This document shows positions 27,301 through 38,500 of a DNA stretch of 64,000 bases, piece by piece; position 1 is the first letter of the stretch; every line of letters starts with the position of its first letter. Position numbers and translations under genes: made by a program. This stretch comes from Ifrita kowaldi. Lineage: Eukaryota > Chordata > Aves > Passeriformes > Cinclosomatidae. The notes beneath the pieces are model-generated. The model saw nothing but the letters and a program-made list of their open reading frames with translations. It was not told the DNA's origin and did not search any database. The stretch lies in assembly GCA_013398055.1 (NCBI GenBank), contig VZRS01009607.1:23421-87420 (forward strand). Direction: 5' to 3'.

Positions 27301-28769
27301 CACTAGAAGCAACTGCTCCATGTATTTGTGGAGCTGGGAGAACATAATGGAACAGGCCCAGCGTGCAGATCCACCCAGGGAGGTGCCACGTCCCGTCACC
27401 CGCCCCGGGGACGGGACCCTGGTGGTGAACACGAGGATGCAGAGCTCATGTTCTCCTCAAGCCATCTCATCATCACATGCCAGGCCCTCGAGTGCCTTAG
27501 CTTACAAAATGTGGGATAGGGAACTGAATAAGTCTTACAACGTTATGATTAAAGTCTCAGACCCTCAGATTGCCCTACAAACACAGAAGATATTATTTTG
27601 GCTCAGTTACGTCACTTTTCCGTAAATCACAAGGCCACCAACCAGTTGGGATGCAGAAATTTCTTCAGCAGATTTAAGATGACTTTAGTTTCACAGTTTG
27701 AGGGGCAACCTAAAGCATTTCGAACATTTAAATCAAATATCTCTGTATTAAAGACCTTAAGAATAATGGGATGCTTGTGGCAAGCCGAAGGAAACACTTG
27801 GTAAAAACTGAAATGGGATTGCAAAGGTCTGAAAAATCCCTTTGTTCTCATTTTGTGTCCCTGAACGTAAAAGCTTAAATTGTCACTGATTTTTCAGTTT
27901 CTCTGGCAAAACTGAAAAAGCTTTTCATTGGTAGAAATTCTCTAATGCCTGAGCAATAAACACCCAAACACTTTGACTATTGAGATTACTGCGACTCCCT
28001 CTTCCATCAAGGCACCATACAGTTCAGTGACAACTCTGGTACCACCTTCAGTTCAGAGGGAGAACTCTCCCCAAAAACTCCTTTCATCTGGCAGGAGAGC
28101 TGTTCCTGTTCTGACTGACAGAACAGAAATGGACCATTCATGCGCTAATATGAGAAATCCCCGCTAAGAGTGCAAGAGCATAAAATAATCTGCAATATTT
28201 CCAGAGTGGGAGCCTACACTGCACAGGGATCAGCCTCAGGAGAAGCCAGTGCCAGGTGAAATTGGTGGATCTATAACCAATAATATTTCACTCAGATTTA
28301 GCCCCTGCTGCCTTCCTGCACAGATAATCCCCTCCCAACCTCAGCTGCAGGAATATTGCGCATCTCCTGCTGCCCTGTGCAATCCCAAAAGGACCAAACA
28401 CAAGGAAAGGCTGACTGAGCTGTTCACCTCCAGCCACTCCGTGAACAAAAGAGGGAAAAGAAACATGGTAGAAAAATAAACCAAAAAATGTTTGCTTCAA
28501 CAAGGTCTCTGTAGCCCTCTTCTTCAGAGGTTTTTATTCTGATGACCCATTTATTGATAGCAAATCTTGAGAGCTCAGGAAATGTAGATTAACCCTGGGA
28601 ATTGTCTGCCTCAGATTTGTTCTATTTTTTCTTCCTTTCCCCCACATTTCTAGTCAACTACTTTGGTGTTTCTGTCAATGACAAAAAGATTAAAGTCAAC
28701 TTGAGTGCCTGTTTTCCAAATTTACTTTGATTTGAGAGGAAAGTACTCCCAGAAAGACAAATCTACCAG
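27301..28769. other. Unique non-coding sequence
   Basis: No gene or repeat family recognised. A small CpG-containing patch at 27380-27420 is too short to be a CpG island. Confidence 0.55.
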
Positions 28770-29420
28770 ATTGATTAATTAATGCTCTTATTCATTAACT
28801 GATTGTTGAAAAAAAAATAAAATAAAACTATACTATAATAATGTGCTAATATCCCCTGCAGTTAGCCTGCTGTCGAGGAAACTCTTCCAGATTAAGAAAA
28901 TAAGTATTAAATATAGTTAACATCCACCCAAGAATAAGACTTAGATTAATTAAAAACCCAACAATATCACTATTTCCAATATACTCTAATTCTGTATTAT
29001 CCAAGGTTCTAAAAACACCCCTAAATTGCTTTGTTAATTATGTTAGGTAAACACCAGCAATATATTAAGTTCACACGTGGTAAATTCAACATGGGGTATT
29101 TAAGGAAAGTGCGAAGAAAGTCTAATTAGGCATTTAAAAAGTTTTAGATGTGCTTTCATGATCAAACAATGCTGTATAAAACAAATATTTAACACTTAAA
29201 ACACAGCTACTCCGATAAGCATAATTTGGAAACCTTTAATGAATTCACCTCAATTAGCCTTTCATTAAATAGCTCATTAAAAACTGATTTGAATATTGCT
29301 CCAGAAGAAATCCTCGTTCAGCTGTTACGATCGGATAGGGAGTCAGTGGAGGTAAGGTTAAACACACACTTTGGAACTGTCTCAAAGTCAGATTTGTTCC
29401 AGGGAAAAAGCCCTCAACAT
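28770..29420. promoter_or_regulatory. Candidate conserved non-coding block, TAATTA rich
   Basis: About 650 bases of AT-rich but complex sequence with exact TAATTA cores at 28776, 28947, 29035 and 29123 and many further ATTA sites. A short patch at 29310-29350 has unexpected CpG content for its surroundings and ends at a good splice-donor-like site (GAG/GTAAGG at about 29347-29355). The plus-strand frame is open from about 29190 to 29477, but no convincing acceptor precedes it. I favour a regulatory element over an exon. The boundaries are approximate. Confidence 0.25.
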
Positions 29421-30539
29421 GCTATGACATCAATATCAGATAAGCTGAGCACGCGGCACAAACCCTGGAAAATGTAGGGATTGGGTTTTTCTGGTTTAGC
29501 TCTGTTCAGAGGGAAATCAGACCAAGGAATGAACTAAACCATCTTGAATGTGTGTAAGGTCCTTATCACTAACTCCGTTCTCATCTGTACTTTCAGAAGA
29601 ACAATAGTTTTTGTTTTTTGGTTTTTTTTAAATAAGGCTAATTTTAACTTGTCTTTTCGGTGGAAATGCCACCTTACAAATACCCGGACACAAAATACAG
29701 GGGCAGGGAGACATTTAAAAGAGCAAACACATTCAAGGGTGTTCAAAAAATATGGCCCAACCCTGGATGTATTTATTTACAGAAGCAATGTTGCAGTAGC
29801 CATGGTGGCTTCAGGACATGGCAAGGAGAATTTATTGCAGAGGTATACATTGTTTTTATTAAACTAATGGATCAGATGAGTGGAAAAATTCCCCTAATTG
29901 CCTTCACGCTACTTCAGTTGGTCTAACAAAAGATTTTATTCCTCCATGACCTTCACTTCAAATACAGCTCAAGGCTTTACACAGTTTCAGGTCAAGTTAA
30001 CTTGGAAACTTTGGAGAGCTTTAAGTGGAATAAAATCGAGACCCAGAGAGAGGAACACAAAAGAGAAGGGCCAGGCTGGAGGCAGGAAAGAGACAAAGTC
30101 AAAACATACCTTTGTATGCGACTTTAATAAGTGCACAGCATGGAAGCACTTCTCTTTCTTTTCTTTTCCCTTTTGCTTCACTGAGAAGGAAACTAATTCA
30201 GGGACAAGATTGTGTCGCGTTGGCTCGGCCTTGTGTTCAGAGGGATGTTTTGTTGCATTACCTGGAAGAGGTCACTGAACAGTTGGACTTGAAATTGTCT
30301 AAATCTAAGCCACGTTCTGTCATTCACGTATGTTGCAAAGGGTGCAGAGCCTACAGAATCCTTCTCCATCCCCGGGAAAAGAGCTCAGGAGCAGCTTTTG
30401 CCCGTGAGCTTGCTCGGTGGCTTGAGGCAGGGTCTTTACCTCCCCCTGCACTGCAGAAAGGTCAGAGGGAGAGCAGTGTCCAAACAAGGGCTGACAGCAG
30501 CCCCAGCTCCTCGTGGGCACCAGGCAGCAGCGTTATTAG
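29421..30539. other. Unique non-coding sequence
   Basis: No gene is recognised. A 151-codon plus-strand open frame (about 30112-30567) begins at a TTG codon, changes composition halfway and matches no family I know. Confidence 0.55.
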
Positions 30540-30830
30540 CATAGAAATCCAATACAATGCAGAGTAAACACCAATAATAATGTTGCAGCCATTAATAATT
30601 TAAATCCAATAAAACAAGCACCTCACGGGCGCATGCAAACGTGAACGCCTCCAACTCAGCTCAGCCCAGGAAGGCATTTCCGAATCATTCTGCTCTGTCC
30701 CATCAATGATTAATACACGTGGATGGACACTGAACAACGCACTCACATGGAAATCAGTGCTGATACTCCGGGCCTGCGAAATGATCGATAACTTTTAACA
30801 ATATGTGCATTTTCCTCTCGTGTCTCTGAG
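30540..30830. promoter_or_regulatory. Candidate enhancer, PBX/HOX and POU-like motifs
   Basis: The block contains a perfect TGATTAAT (PBX/HOX composite) at 30707, a TGATCGAT-type site near 30782, a near-octamer ATGCAAAC near 30633 and several ATTA/TAAT cores at 30560-30610. CpG dinucleotides are locally enriched (four in about 27 bases near 30625-30650) in an otherwise CpG-poor window, which can reflect purifying selection. Activity is inferred from motifs only. Confidence 0.22.
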
Positions 30831-32824
30831 CGCACCAGGGCTCCCAGAGGCACCCAGAGGCCACTGAAACAAAAGCATTGGAGGAGCTGTCAAAGGCTGC
30901 TGAGCACCAACGCATCACCTGTAACTCGGAAAATCCAGGGATCCCAGCAGTCTCCTGGGAAGAGCTGGGGAGGTGCTGATGCACTGCTCTTACAGGATTC
31001 CCTACAACTCTCCCCATCCCTGCTCTGATCCCCTCCAGTGCTCTCATGTTGTTGGGAGCAAAACAAATGCTGAGCACTGCATTTGAGCAGATAAACACAA
31101 ACCATCACTCAGGAACAAGCGCTATTTCAAGAAGGTCCGTGCTGCCTGGCAGACTGACCCATCCCTCTGCACCGTTCCTGCATCCCCAGGGAACATTCCC
31201 AAACTCCAGCTCAGTGTGTGAGCAGGGCTGCCTCGAGTGGGGGCTCTTCCCATCACAGGCACTCACACGTGGGCTCCTGCCATTTCGTTCCATAAAGACT
31301 GAGGGGGGAAAAGCCTTCAAGGAAGCACCTTTCTTCTCTCCCTGCCAAGGCCAAGACTGGCACAAACATATCCCACTGTTCCCAAAACTGCCCTTTCCTC
31401 GTCCCTGCCCACTGCTCTCAGGGAACACCCAGGAGCAAACACAAGGGCTTGCAGGCAGCTGCACCTCACAGCAATCGAACCTCCACACCACAACAACCTC
31501 ACAGATCCCAGAGTATTTCCTGGAGGGTTCATTACTTTAAAATACTCCAGATGTATCTGAGATTTCTTTCTTCTAAAGGAAGACCTCCAGGTAGATGTGT
31601 CAGTAAGTTACTCTGGAAATAGCAAGGAAAGGGCACTGTTAATATTAGAGAGTTACCTGGACAGGCTTGACAGAACAAGATGTAAAGGTCAGAAGACAAT
31701 TCACAGTCCTTGCTCATGTGATGGAGTTCAGCCACTCAGAGCCACAATTTCTTTACCTTCTTATCACTTCACAAACAACTGTAATTTCATCAGCAGTGAA
31801 ACCCCTTATGAAAAGTGAGGCAAAGCACAGGCCAGCCCAGGTGATCACAATGACTACTGCTTTTCCCAGGAATAAAAACCTCAGGCTTGCCCTTCTCTGA
31901 GTGCACTTCAGGTAGAGGAGGCAGTTCCACGACTGAAGAACATCACCACTGACTGTAAGCATCTTCAAAACTGTTTATGTGCTTGATTGCTCATTTTAAT
32001 TCATTTTTCATCCTCCTGGCAGCTCTGAAGAGCTGGAGTCAGCTGTACTGATCACAAACTCATGCTGAGGGGCTTCTTAGTACCCAGGCACAAATCCCAC
32101 TCCCCAAATCCCCACTCACAACAATTACAGGCTAAAGGGAGTGGGGAACAAAATTAAGTAGAAATCACAGCATAGAAATTACTTAAAGACAAAAAATGGA
32201 GAAGCAAAAGGATATTTTTGACTCATGTATGCCATGGAACAATGCACAGAAATCTTATTTTGCAACCTTAATAGTGAATGAGCAAGATGACAATCAAAAT
32301 ATCTTATAAAGCAGAGAGAAGCAGAGATCAATAACCAGTCACTACAAGAGAATCCATATGAACCTTAGGAACCGAGACAAAACCTCAATCTACAGCTCTT
32401 CAAACACAAGTCTGCAGGGAAAAACAGGCAGAAAACACAGCAAGTTTCAATACCCCAAAATCTACCATATCCTTCCTTTTCATAACTCTGGACAATAATT
32501 ACTGGTTTAAAATATTGTGGATTTTAAATCTGTAATTTTTTCTCACATCCTCTTTTCATCCAATACACCTGATGGCCACATCTGTGCTCTGTTTACAAGG
32601 AGAGACCATTTGATTCCACACCTTCCCTCACAAATATCGTTTTCTGTCGGATTTCATCTATTTGGGTACTGTAGTTTTGCATTCAGGTGTTTTAAATCCT
32701 GAGCAGAAACAGTAGCTTTTGTAAGAGGAAATTGTTTGATGACTGCACTCCACTTCAATCTGGTTTTGTGAATGAGCCCACACCCAGACCAGAAGCTGGT
32801 GTGGGGTGGGTGTTTTGGGATCTG
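30831..32824. other. Unique non-coding sequence
   Basis: No gene or repeat family seen. The GC-richer part (31130-31500) has open frames in several registers on both strands, a compositional effect. Confidence 0.6.
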
Positions 32825-32958
32825 AGGATCCCTGGAAGTGTTCCGAGACAGGCTGGATGGAGCTCTGAGCAACCTGGTCTTGTGGAAGGTGTGGTCTTGT
32901 GGCAGGAGGTGGAACAAGATCCTTCAGGTCGCTTCCAACCCAAACCATTCTGTGACTG
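32825..32958 (+). mobile_element. CR1 LINE 3' end fragment
   Basis: The last ~130 bases of a CR1 element in plus orientation. It shows the typical order of the CR1 3' untranslated region: a Val-Phe-Glu/Lys-like end of the frame, a segment reading as 'GATGGAGCTCTGAGCAACC', then 'CTTCCAACCCAAACCATTCT' and a GTGACTG octamer variant at the end. It is mildly diverged and belongs to a different subfamily from the copies at 16.2 and 24.4 kb, judging by its 3' sequence. Confidence 0.88.
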
Positions 32959-33208
32959 TAGCTGTAGGGTTGGAAAAAGCAGGCAGAAACATGCAGGGAA
33001 ATGGTTTTCAGAGCAGGGTGGGATTCAGGAGTTGCCACAACCCACTGCAGAGGCACAGTAGGCTGTTCCTACTGCAACGCTCCTCTGCTTCCTCATCTTG
33101 GGGCCTGGCATGCAGGAAAAATCCCCCACTAAACCCATTTTTTCGTGTGGCTGCATCGTTGTGTTTCTGGATGGGTAAAGAGCTTTTATCCCTTCATCAG
33201 TGCAAACC

Positions 33209-33286
33209 AGGCAGGGCTGGGACATCCCCATGTTTGCAAACAAGCCCTGGCTGATTTGCAAACATGGGGATGTCCCAGCCCTGCCT
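33209..33286. repeat. Perfect 32-bp inverted repeat (hairpin), 14-nt loop
   Basis: Positions 33209-33240 are the exact reverse complement of 33255-33286, separated by 14 bases (33241-33254). There is not one mismatch in 32 pairs, and pairing stops abruptly on both sides. Neither arm matches the CR1 elements in the window. A perfect match implies a recent origin, most simply a replication template switch that copied one arm back as the other. As RNA it would form a hairpin the size of a microRNA precursor, but perfect pairing is atypical for conserved microRNAs. Confidence 0.95.
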
Positions 33287-35497
33287 CCCAGGAAAAGCTG
33301 ATGGGGAGCAGCAGACACCCTAAGCAGGAGTGTTCCGGGAGGGGGAGGATACCTGGACTGGGAATTGGCTAAATGTTCCGAGTTCTGCTGCTCTTTCCCA
33401 TAAAATACCACAGGAACAGCTCCAGGGGTGACCTGAGTGACACAAAATATAACCTGGTGGAGGGAGAGGAGCACCCCACACGTGTGCTCCATGGGGGTAA
33501 GCGTCCCATGGTGGGAGGAACTGTGCATAATCTGCCCATAATTCCCACTTTTCTCTGGGAAAAGGAAAGCTGCCTCCCGTTTGTGTCTGTTCAGGGCAGG
33601 GTCGGAGAAGTCCAGGCTTCATTATTCCAATACCATTTTAAAAATGCCTTGAGGAATCTGATATGGGCTTCTAGGAGAGGGGACTTCCTCTCCAAAAAGG
33701 CAGATAAAAGTGAGCTGAATTCCTCTGAGGAATCAATACACTCACTCCTGCAATTTCTGCAGCCATTTCAGACCTGAATCCAAACTGTGCCTCCACAGCA
33801 GCAGCTCTGAGGTGATGCTGGAGGAGTGATCAGTGTTTCCATTGCCTTCTCATCTTCCAGTTACCGCATGTGCACACACCAAAGACGCACAGCGCTGCAT
33901 ACCTACACAACACCGAAAATAAAGAGAATTATTCAAGCACTTTTTCCATTTATTAGTGGAAATGCTGAAGTCTCCTGCTAATATCTTCTCTTTCAAATGT
34001 TTTTCACAGGATTTTTTTCTTTTTTTTTGCTTTTTCCTTTTAAACTTCATGTAATTCAGAACAAAGATGAAGAAGTATCCAATGATTATGATTGCTGCTG
34101 GTAATCCAAGCTAAATGGGACCCACGCAACCTGAAGCACAAGGTTGTCTCCTGGTGTGTGATAGTGAAATTTCAGTGGCATGAGTGGATGTTTGTCACTT
34201 ATATTTGAGCTCAGAAGCTGGTCACATATTTTTTTTCAAAGCAGTGCAACTAAGCCTGTTTTTATGAAGCTTCTGTATATGAAACAGTTGCCAATTTTTT
34301 GAGGCAAAAAAAATAAATCAATACAGCATGGAACAAATGAAGACTTGCACATTTCCTTGTTGTGGAGGTTTTATGCCTCTCCTCTTTTCTACTTCTTTTG
34401 AAATTGCTCCCACTTGCATCATAATATTCTTCATGACACAAAGAAATTATATTCTCTTTTTCCCCAAAGTTCTGTTTAGTAGTAAACACCTCCAAGATTT
34501 CCTCAGTTCTGAAGAAAACAGTGTCTAACTGAGACATCTTGGTTAAAATATGTCATGATCAAAGATTAAGTCCTCACCATGAAAAAAGCAGTTCTTTGTA
34601 AGATGCTTAGGAGGATAAAACTTTTTGTGTGACAGATGTCACAATAAAACAAAGTAAAACTGTAAGATCCAGAAACTTATAACAGTATTTTATTCTTCTA
34701 GTCATTGATGATAAACGGGGGAGGAAAGGGAAATAACTTACACACGTTTATCTTGACACATCAGTTTTGGTGCATACAACAATTTAAGCACTCAAAATTT
34801 AAAAAAAAATAAACTTATCATGCCTGTACCAAATGGATTTGTCGATGCTTAGTTGAGTTATATTACAAATTATTGGTTCAGATTAACGTGTCCCTGGAGA
34901 TTTACTTGTGTACCTGCAAGCCTCAAGGAGGGAAATATTTTCCTCTCCCACCATCCAGCTGTGGCACAACAATGCTGATGCTGCCACGCTGCGCTGTCCC
35001 CAGGCTCTGCTGCCCAACACCACCCTGACAGCGTTTTTCATACCAACACAGGGGCTGCACCAAGGGCAGATCGTGGCCACCACCCCCTTGCAGGATTCTG
35101 TGATCCTGACCCCTTCCCACCATCCCAGCTCCCATTTCCTGCTCTCCCACTTCTGCCTCCAGCAGGGCTGGACGTGCAAAAGATGTAAACCTCGAGCCAG
35201 ACTCCTTCTGCATTTTAAGAAGTTGTCTTAATGATGTTGGACTGATACATTTAAAGAGGGGACCCCAAGGTGTGTTCAGCAGGTGTCCAGGGTGGCCTGG
35301 GAGCACCATCAGGCAAGCCCTGACAACTTCAGGTGTTCAGCTCCGCTGGCTGCACATGCTCGTGACAACCTCGCACGAAATTCAGCTACACAAATGTCAG
35401 CCAGGTCCATACAGCTGTGCCAACAAGGAAAAAATGCAATATTCATTTCCCAAATTATAGATTTCAAACCTTCTTTTATGTATCTTCTTTTTATATT
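33287..35497. other. Unique non-coding sequence
   Basis: No gene is recognised. A T-rich pyrimidine tract lies at 34011-34044. Overlapping open frames near 33020-33530 and 34880-35310 (up to 167 codons) are present on both strands and look compositional. Confidence 0.55.
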
Positions 35498-35554
35498 GGG
35501 GGGGGGGGGGAAACACCAAGTGATAGCAGNNNGGGAAACACCAAGTGATAGCAG
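35498..35554. other. Assembly gap (NNN) with duplicated flanks after a G13 run
   Basis: Three unknown bases sit at 35530-35532. The 22 bases directly before them (35508-35529) are identical to the 22 bases directly after (35533-35554), and the left copy starts inside a run of 13 G (35498-35510). This is the pattern of two contig ends that overlap but were joined with Ns instead of merged. The true sequence probably holds one copy, and the G-run length is uncertain. Confidence 0.93.
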
Positions 35555-38500
35555 CAAAAGCATAGAATTCCAGTGCAGTACACTGACAACACTTGTGCCT
35601 CCCTTTTTAGAGGCTAACTTGGCATTTGCCTTTCAGCCTTGCAGAATAAATTGTTATAGTATTCTTATATTCTAATATTCTTAAATTATTATAGTGCTCT
35701 TGCCTCTCAGTTGCTATAATGGAACTCTGGCCTTCCCCCTGCTTTGCAGAAAGATGCAAGATGCTTTTCCTTCAGACCAGACACACCCTGAGCTTTCTCC
35801 CACATACAATATCATGAGTTTCCCACCCTAAGCATATTCAATAGCTTTCCCACCACACCACCCCTGAAAACAAAATGTTCTTACTCTGAATACCAAAACC
35901 AAATTTAAAATATTAAAGGATTTTTGCCTTTATAGCAACAGCACACACTGGAATGCTAAAGGCAGAAGAAATACATTATTATATTTACACCCACAGGCCA
36001 CCAGCTCCACGATGGAAGGAATAAAACTTTCCTAAGCAGCCCTGCCATCTCTCCCCCACCCCTAACCCTTGCCCCAGGCACTCCTGGAGCTAACTCTTGC
36101 ATGAAGGCTTTCTGCAGCCTCTTTAATGTTTGACTTGTTACAATAAAAACAACCCGGCACAGGTCGGCAAATCTGCTGTGTTCAGCTCACAGCAAAGCAG
36201 ACACGGGCAGAGAAGGATCTTTCCCTGGGAAAACTCAAGGAAAAGCTGCCCATTCCCAAAGGGCCACTGCACTTTTTCGCCGTCTACCTACGGCATGTGC
36301 AGAAAGTGCATAACTAAAGTCTTCGCCTCAGGAATTTTCCCTTTGGAGTCAGATGAAACAATTAAAGCCATTTATTGCATGAAGGCACTCAGGACCACAC
36401 CACAGCAAGGGACAGCCTGACCCTAACCCTTGAAACCTAACCCAAGGTCCTGTGGTTTATCATATTTCCACTACAGAATTAGAGATACTCCCAGTCATGG
36501 CACGTGTGTAATTTTATTTGCACTTTTGTATTTCACATTCTGAACACAAAGTGACTTTTCCACCCACTGAACTTTCTTCTCCCTGGTCAGTGTGTGAGCA
36601 GGATGGCAGGAGGGTTTCTTAGAGAAGCAGGACAAGACAGGGTGCTTATGGCCAGAGGAGCTTGCCCCACCAGGAATCCCATAAAGGGGATTTCAGGCTG
36701 CCCCACCGGAGTTCATCCCTGTGCAAGGTGTCTGACACACCCCACAGCAGCACCAGCTGCAGGTTTTTAACACGACCACACGACAAGGCTGAAGGCAACG
36801 GGAGATGCTCGTGGGTTAATACATTAATTACTCAGGAATCTCATGGAAAACAATGCAGAACCAAAGCTCAGACCTCACCCAATTTGTACTTTTTGCAACC
36901 AAAAATAACATCCTTCGAGGGACAGCTCTACCCAAAATTCTAGTGAGCTAAAATTGGTGTCCAGCAAGCCTTAAAGTCTGGATGTGTGCTTTGAAAACAC
37001 CTAAGAAGCAGCAGAGAGGTGCTGTTCATTCCAGTCCTATCGACTGCAGCCTCTTTTTCCTCCCTCCATGATAAATTGATGTGTTTGTCTCTCATTCCTA
37101 GCCCTGCTCACATGAACAGCGAACTTGTCAGGAACAGGGAGTGCATCATTGAAGAGCTGTTGTTTTCCTGTGAGACACCTAAAATCCTGTCACTCCACAG
37201 ATGGGCAAACAGAGCCAAGCACTCCTCAGATCTGGGAAGAAAACCACCCTCCAAGTTGGGATTCAGAGCAAATACAGAGTAAATAGTAAAAATACCTCTA
37301 AATACAGGAAAAGCTGGTGATCTTCTACTGAAACAGTTGAAATAGAGCCTGTATTTCTCTACAGTTTAGGACAGAGAAAGATTTGCCTGTTTACCTGGAG
37401 GAGAATTTTTTAAGGAGTCAGAATTCTGTTCCTGCTAAAATTCTTGAACTCATGAATACATGAGGGTGCCAGCCTTTAAAAACCCCTCAGATTAAACCCT
37501 TGTCTTAGTGCAGAAGTCACCTTTGGAACATAAAATAAATGTTTTTCATTTTTCAGCAGCTGAACAGTTTTGTTTTTTTTTCTTTTTTTTTCCCCACCTC
37601 TCACCCAGATTTTCCTGTTCTTTGAACGCCTTGAAATGCAACTTTGGTCAGCTTCTCCTTTTCAGTGATTTACACACATTTAATTTCCTGACGTGCTTTA
37701 TTCCTGCTGCTCACCTGAGGGAGGCAAGGCAGATACACAACAGCTCCTCTCTGTTCAGATATTGCTGGTGATTAACTGACAGATTAGATTGCTGCTTCTG
37801 TAACGATTTCATTTTAAAAATCTATTTGTGTGTTCAGACCCCAATGCTTGGGGAATGCTTTTCTTTGCTGGGGAGCAGGTATGAGGAGAGAGCATTGACA
37901 GCCCAATTACTTCATTAATATTAAAGGACTGGTACAGAGTAGCTCCATTCCTCAGGTGCAGCTAAACTGCATTTCTCACTGAAGTCTGTAGATCAGAAAA
38001 ATTGAAAATAAACAACACTGGGGTCTTTCACTTCAGCCCAATGGAGAGAGCAGCCTCAGAGCCTCCAGCCTCCCCCACATTGCTGCAAAGCAGGGCTCAG
38101 TGCGCTGCCAGAAGCCTCTCCTCTGAGTCAGCCTCCTAAATTTGCCCAGGACAGTCTCAAGAATTATCCCAGCACTGGGAATATTTCAAGCAGTAAAGCA
38201 GAACACCTCTGGGCTCACTGTATTTGGGAAGTGTGTGGGATGGCCTTCCCCAGTGCCACCAGCACAGCAGGGACTTCGTCCAGCAGGGCCTCTCTTCAGT
38301 AAAATAATTTCAATTTAACAAGAGAAAAACTTCTTCATAAAATTCAAGTCATAAAACGCTTATCCAGTTACGTGGTTTCCACATCCTACCTTTAACACCT
38401 CCAGTTTTCCAGGGAAGGCAAAAGATCCTATTCCATCCCTCAAATCCAGCTGTTCCCCCTCCTCTTCCACACAATGAAAAGCACACCTGGAACCCCCAGA

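Noticed and set aside
30112..30567. 151-codon plus-strand open frame with a helical-looking middle
   Set aside because: Composition shifts from AT-rich to GC-rich along its length with no coding pattern, and it starts at TTG.
37567..37608. Strong pyrimidine tract followed by CAG, like a splice acceptor
   Set aside because: No downstream donor in phase with a convincing exon; more simply a T-rich simple tract.
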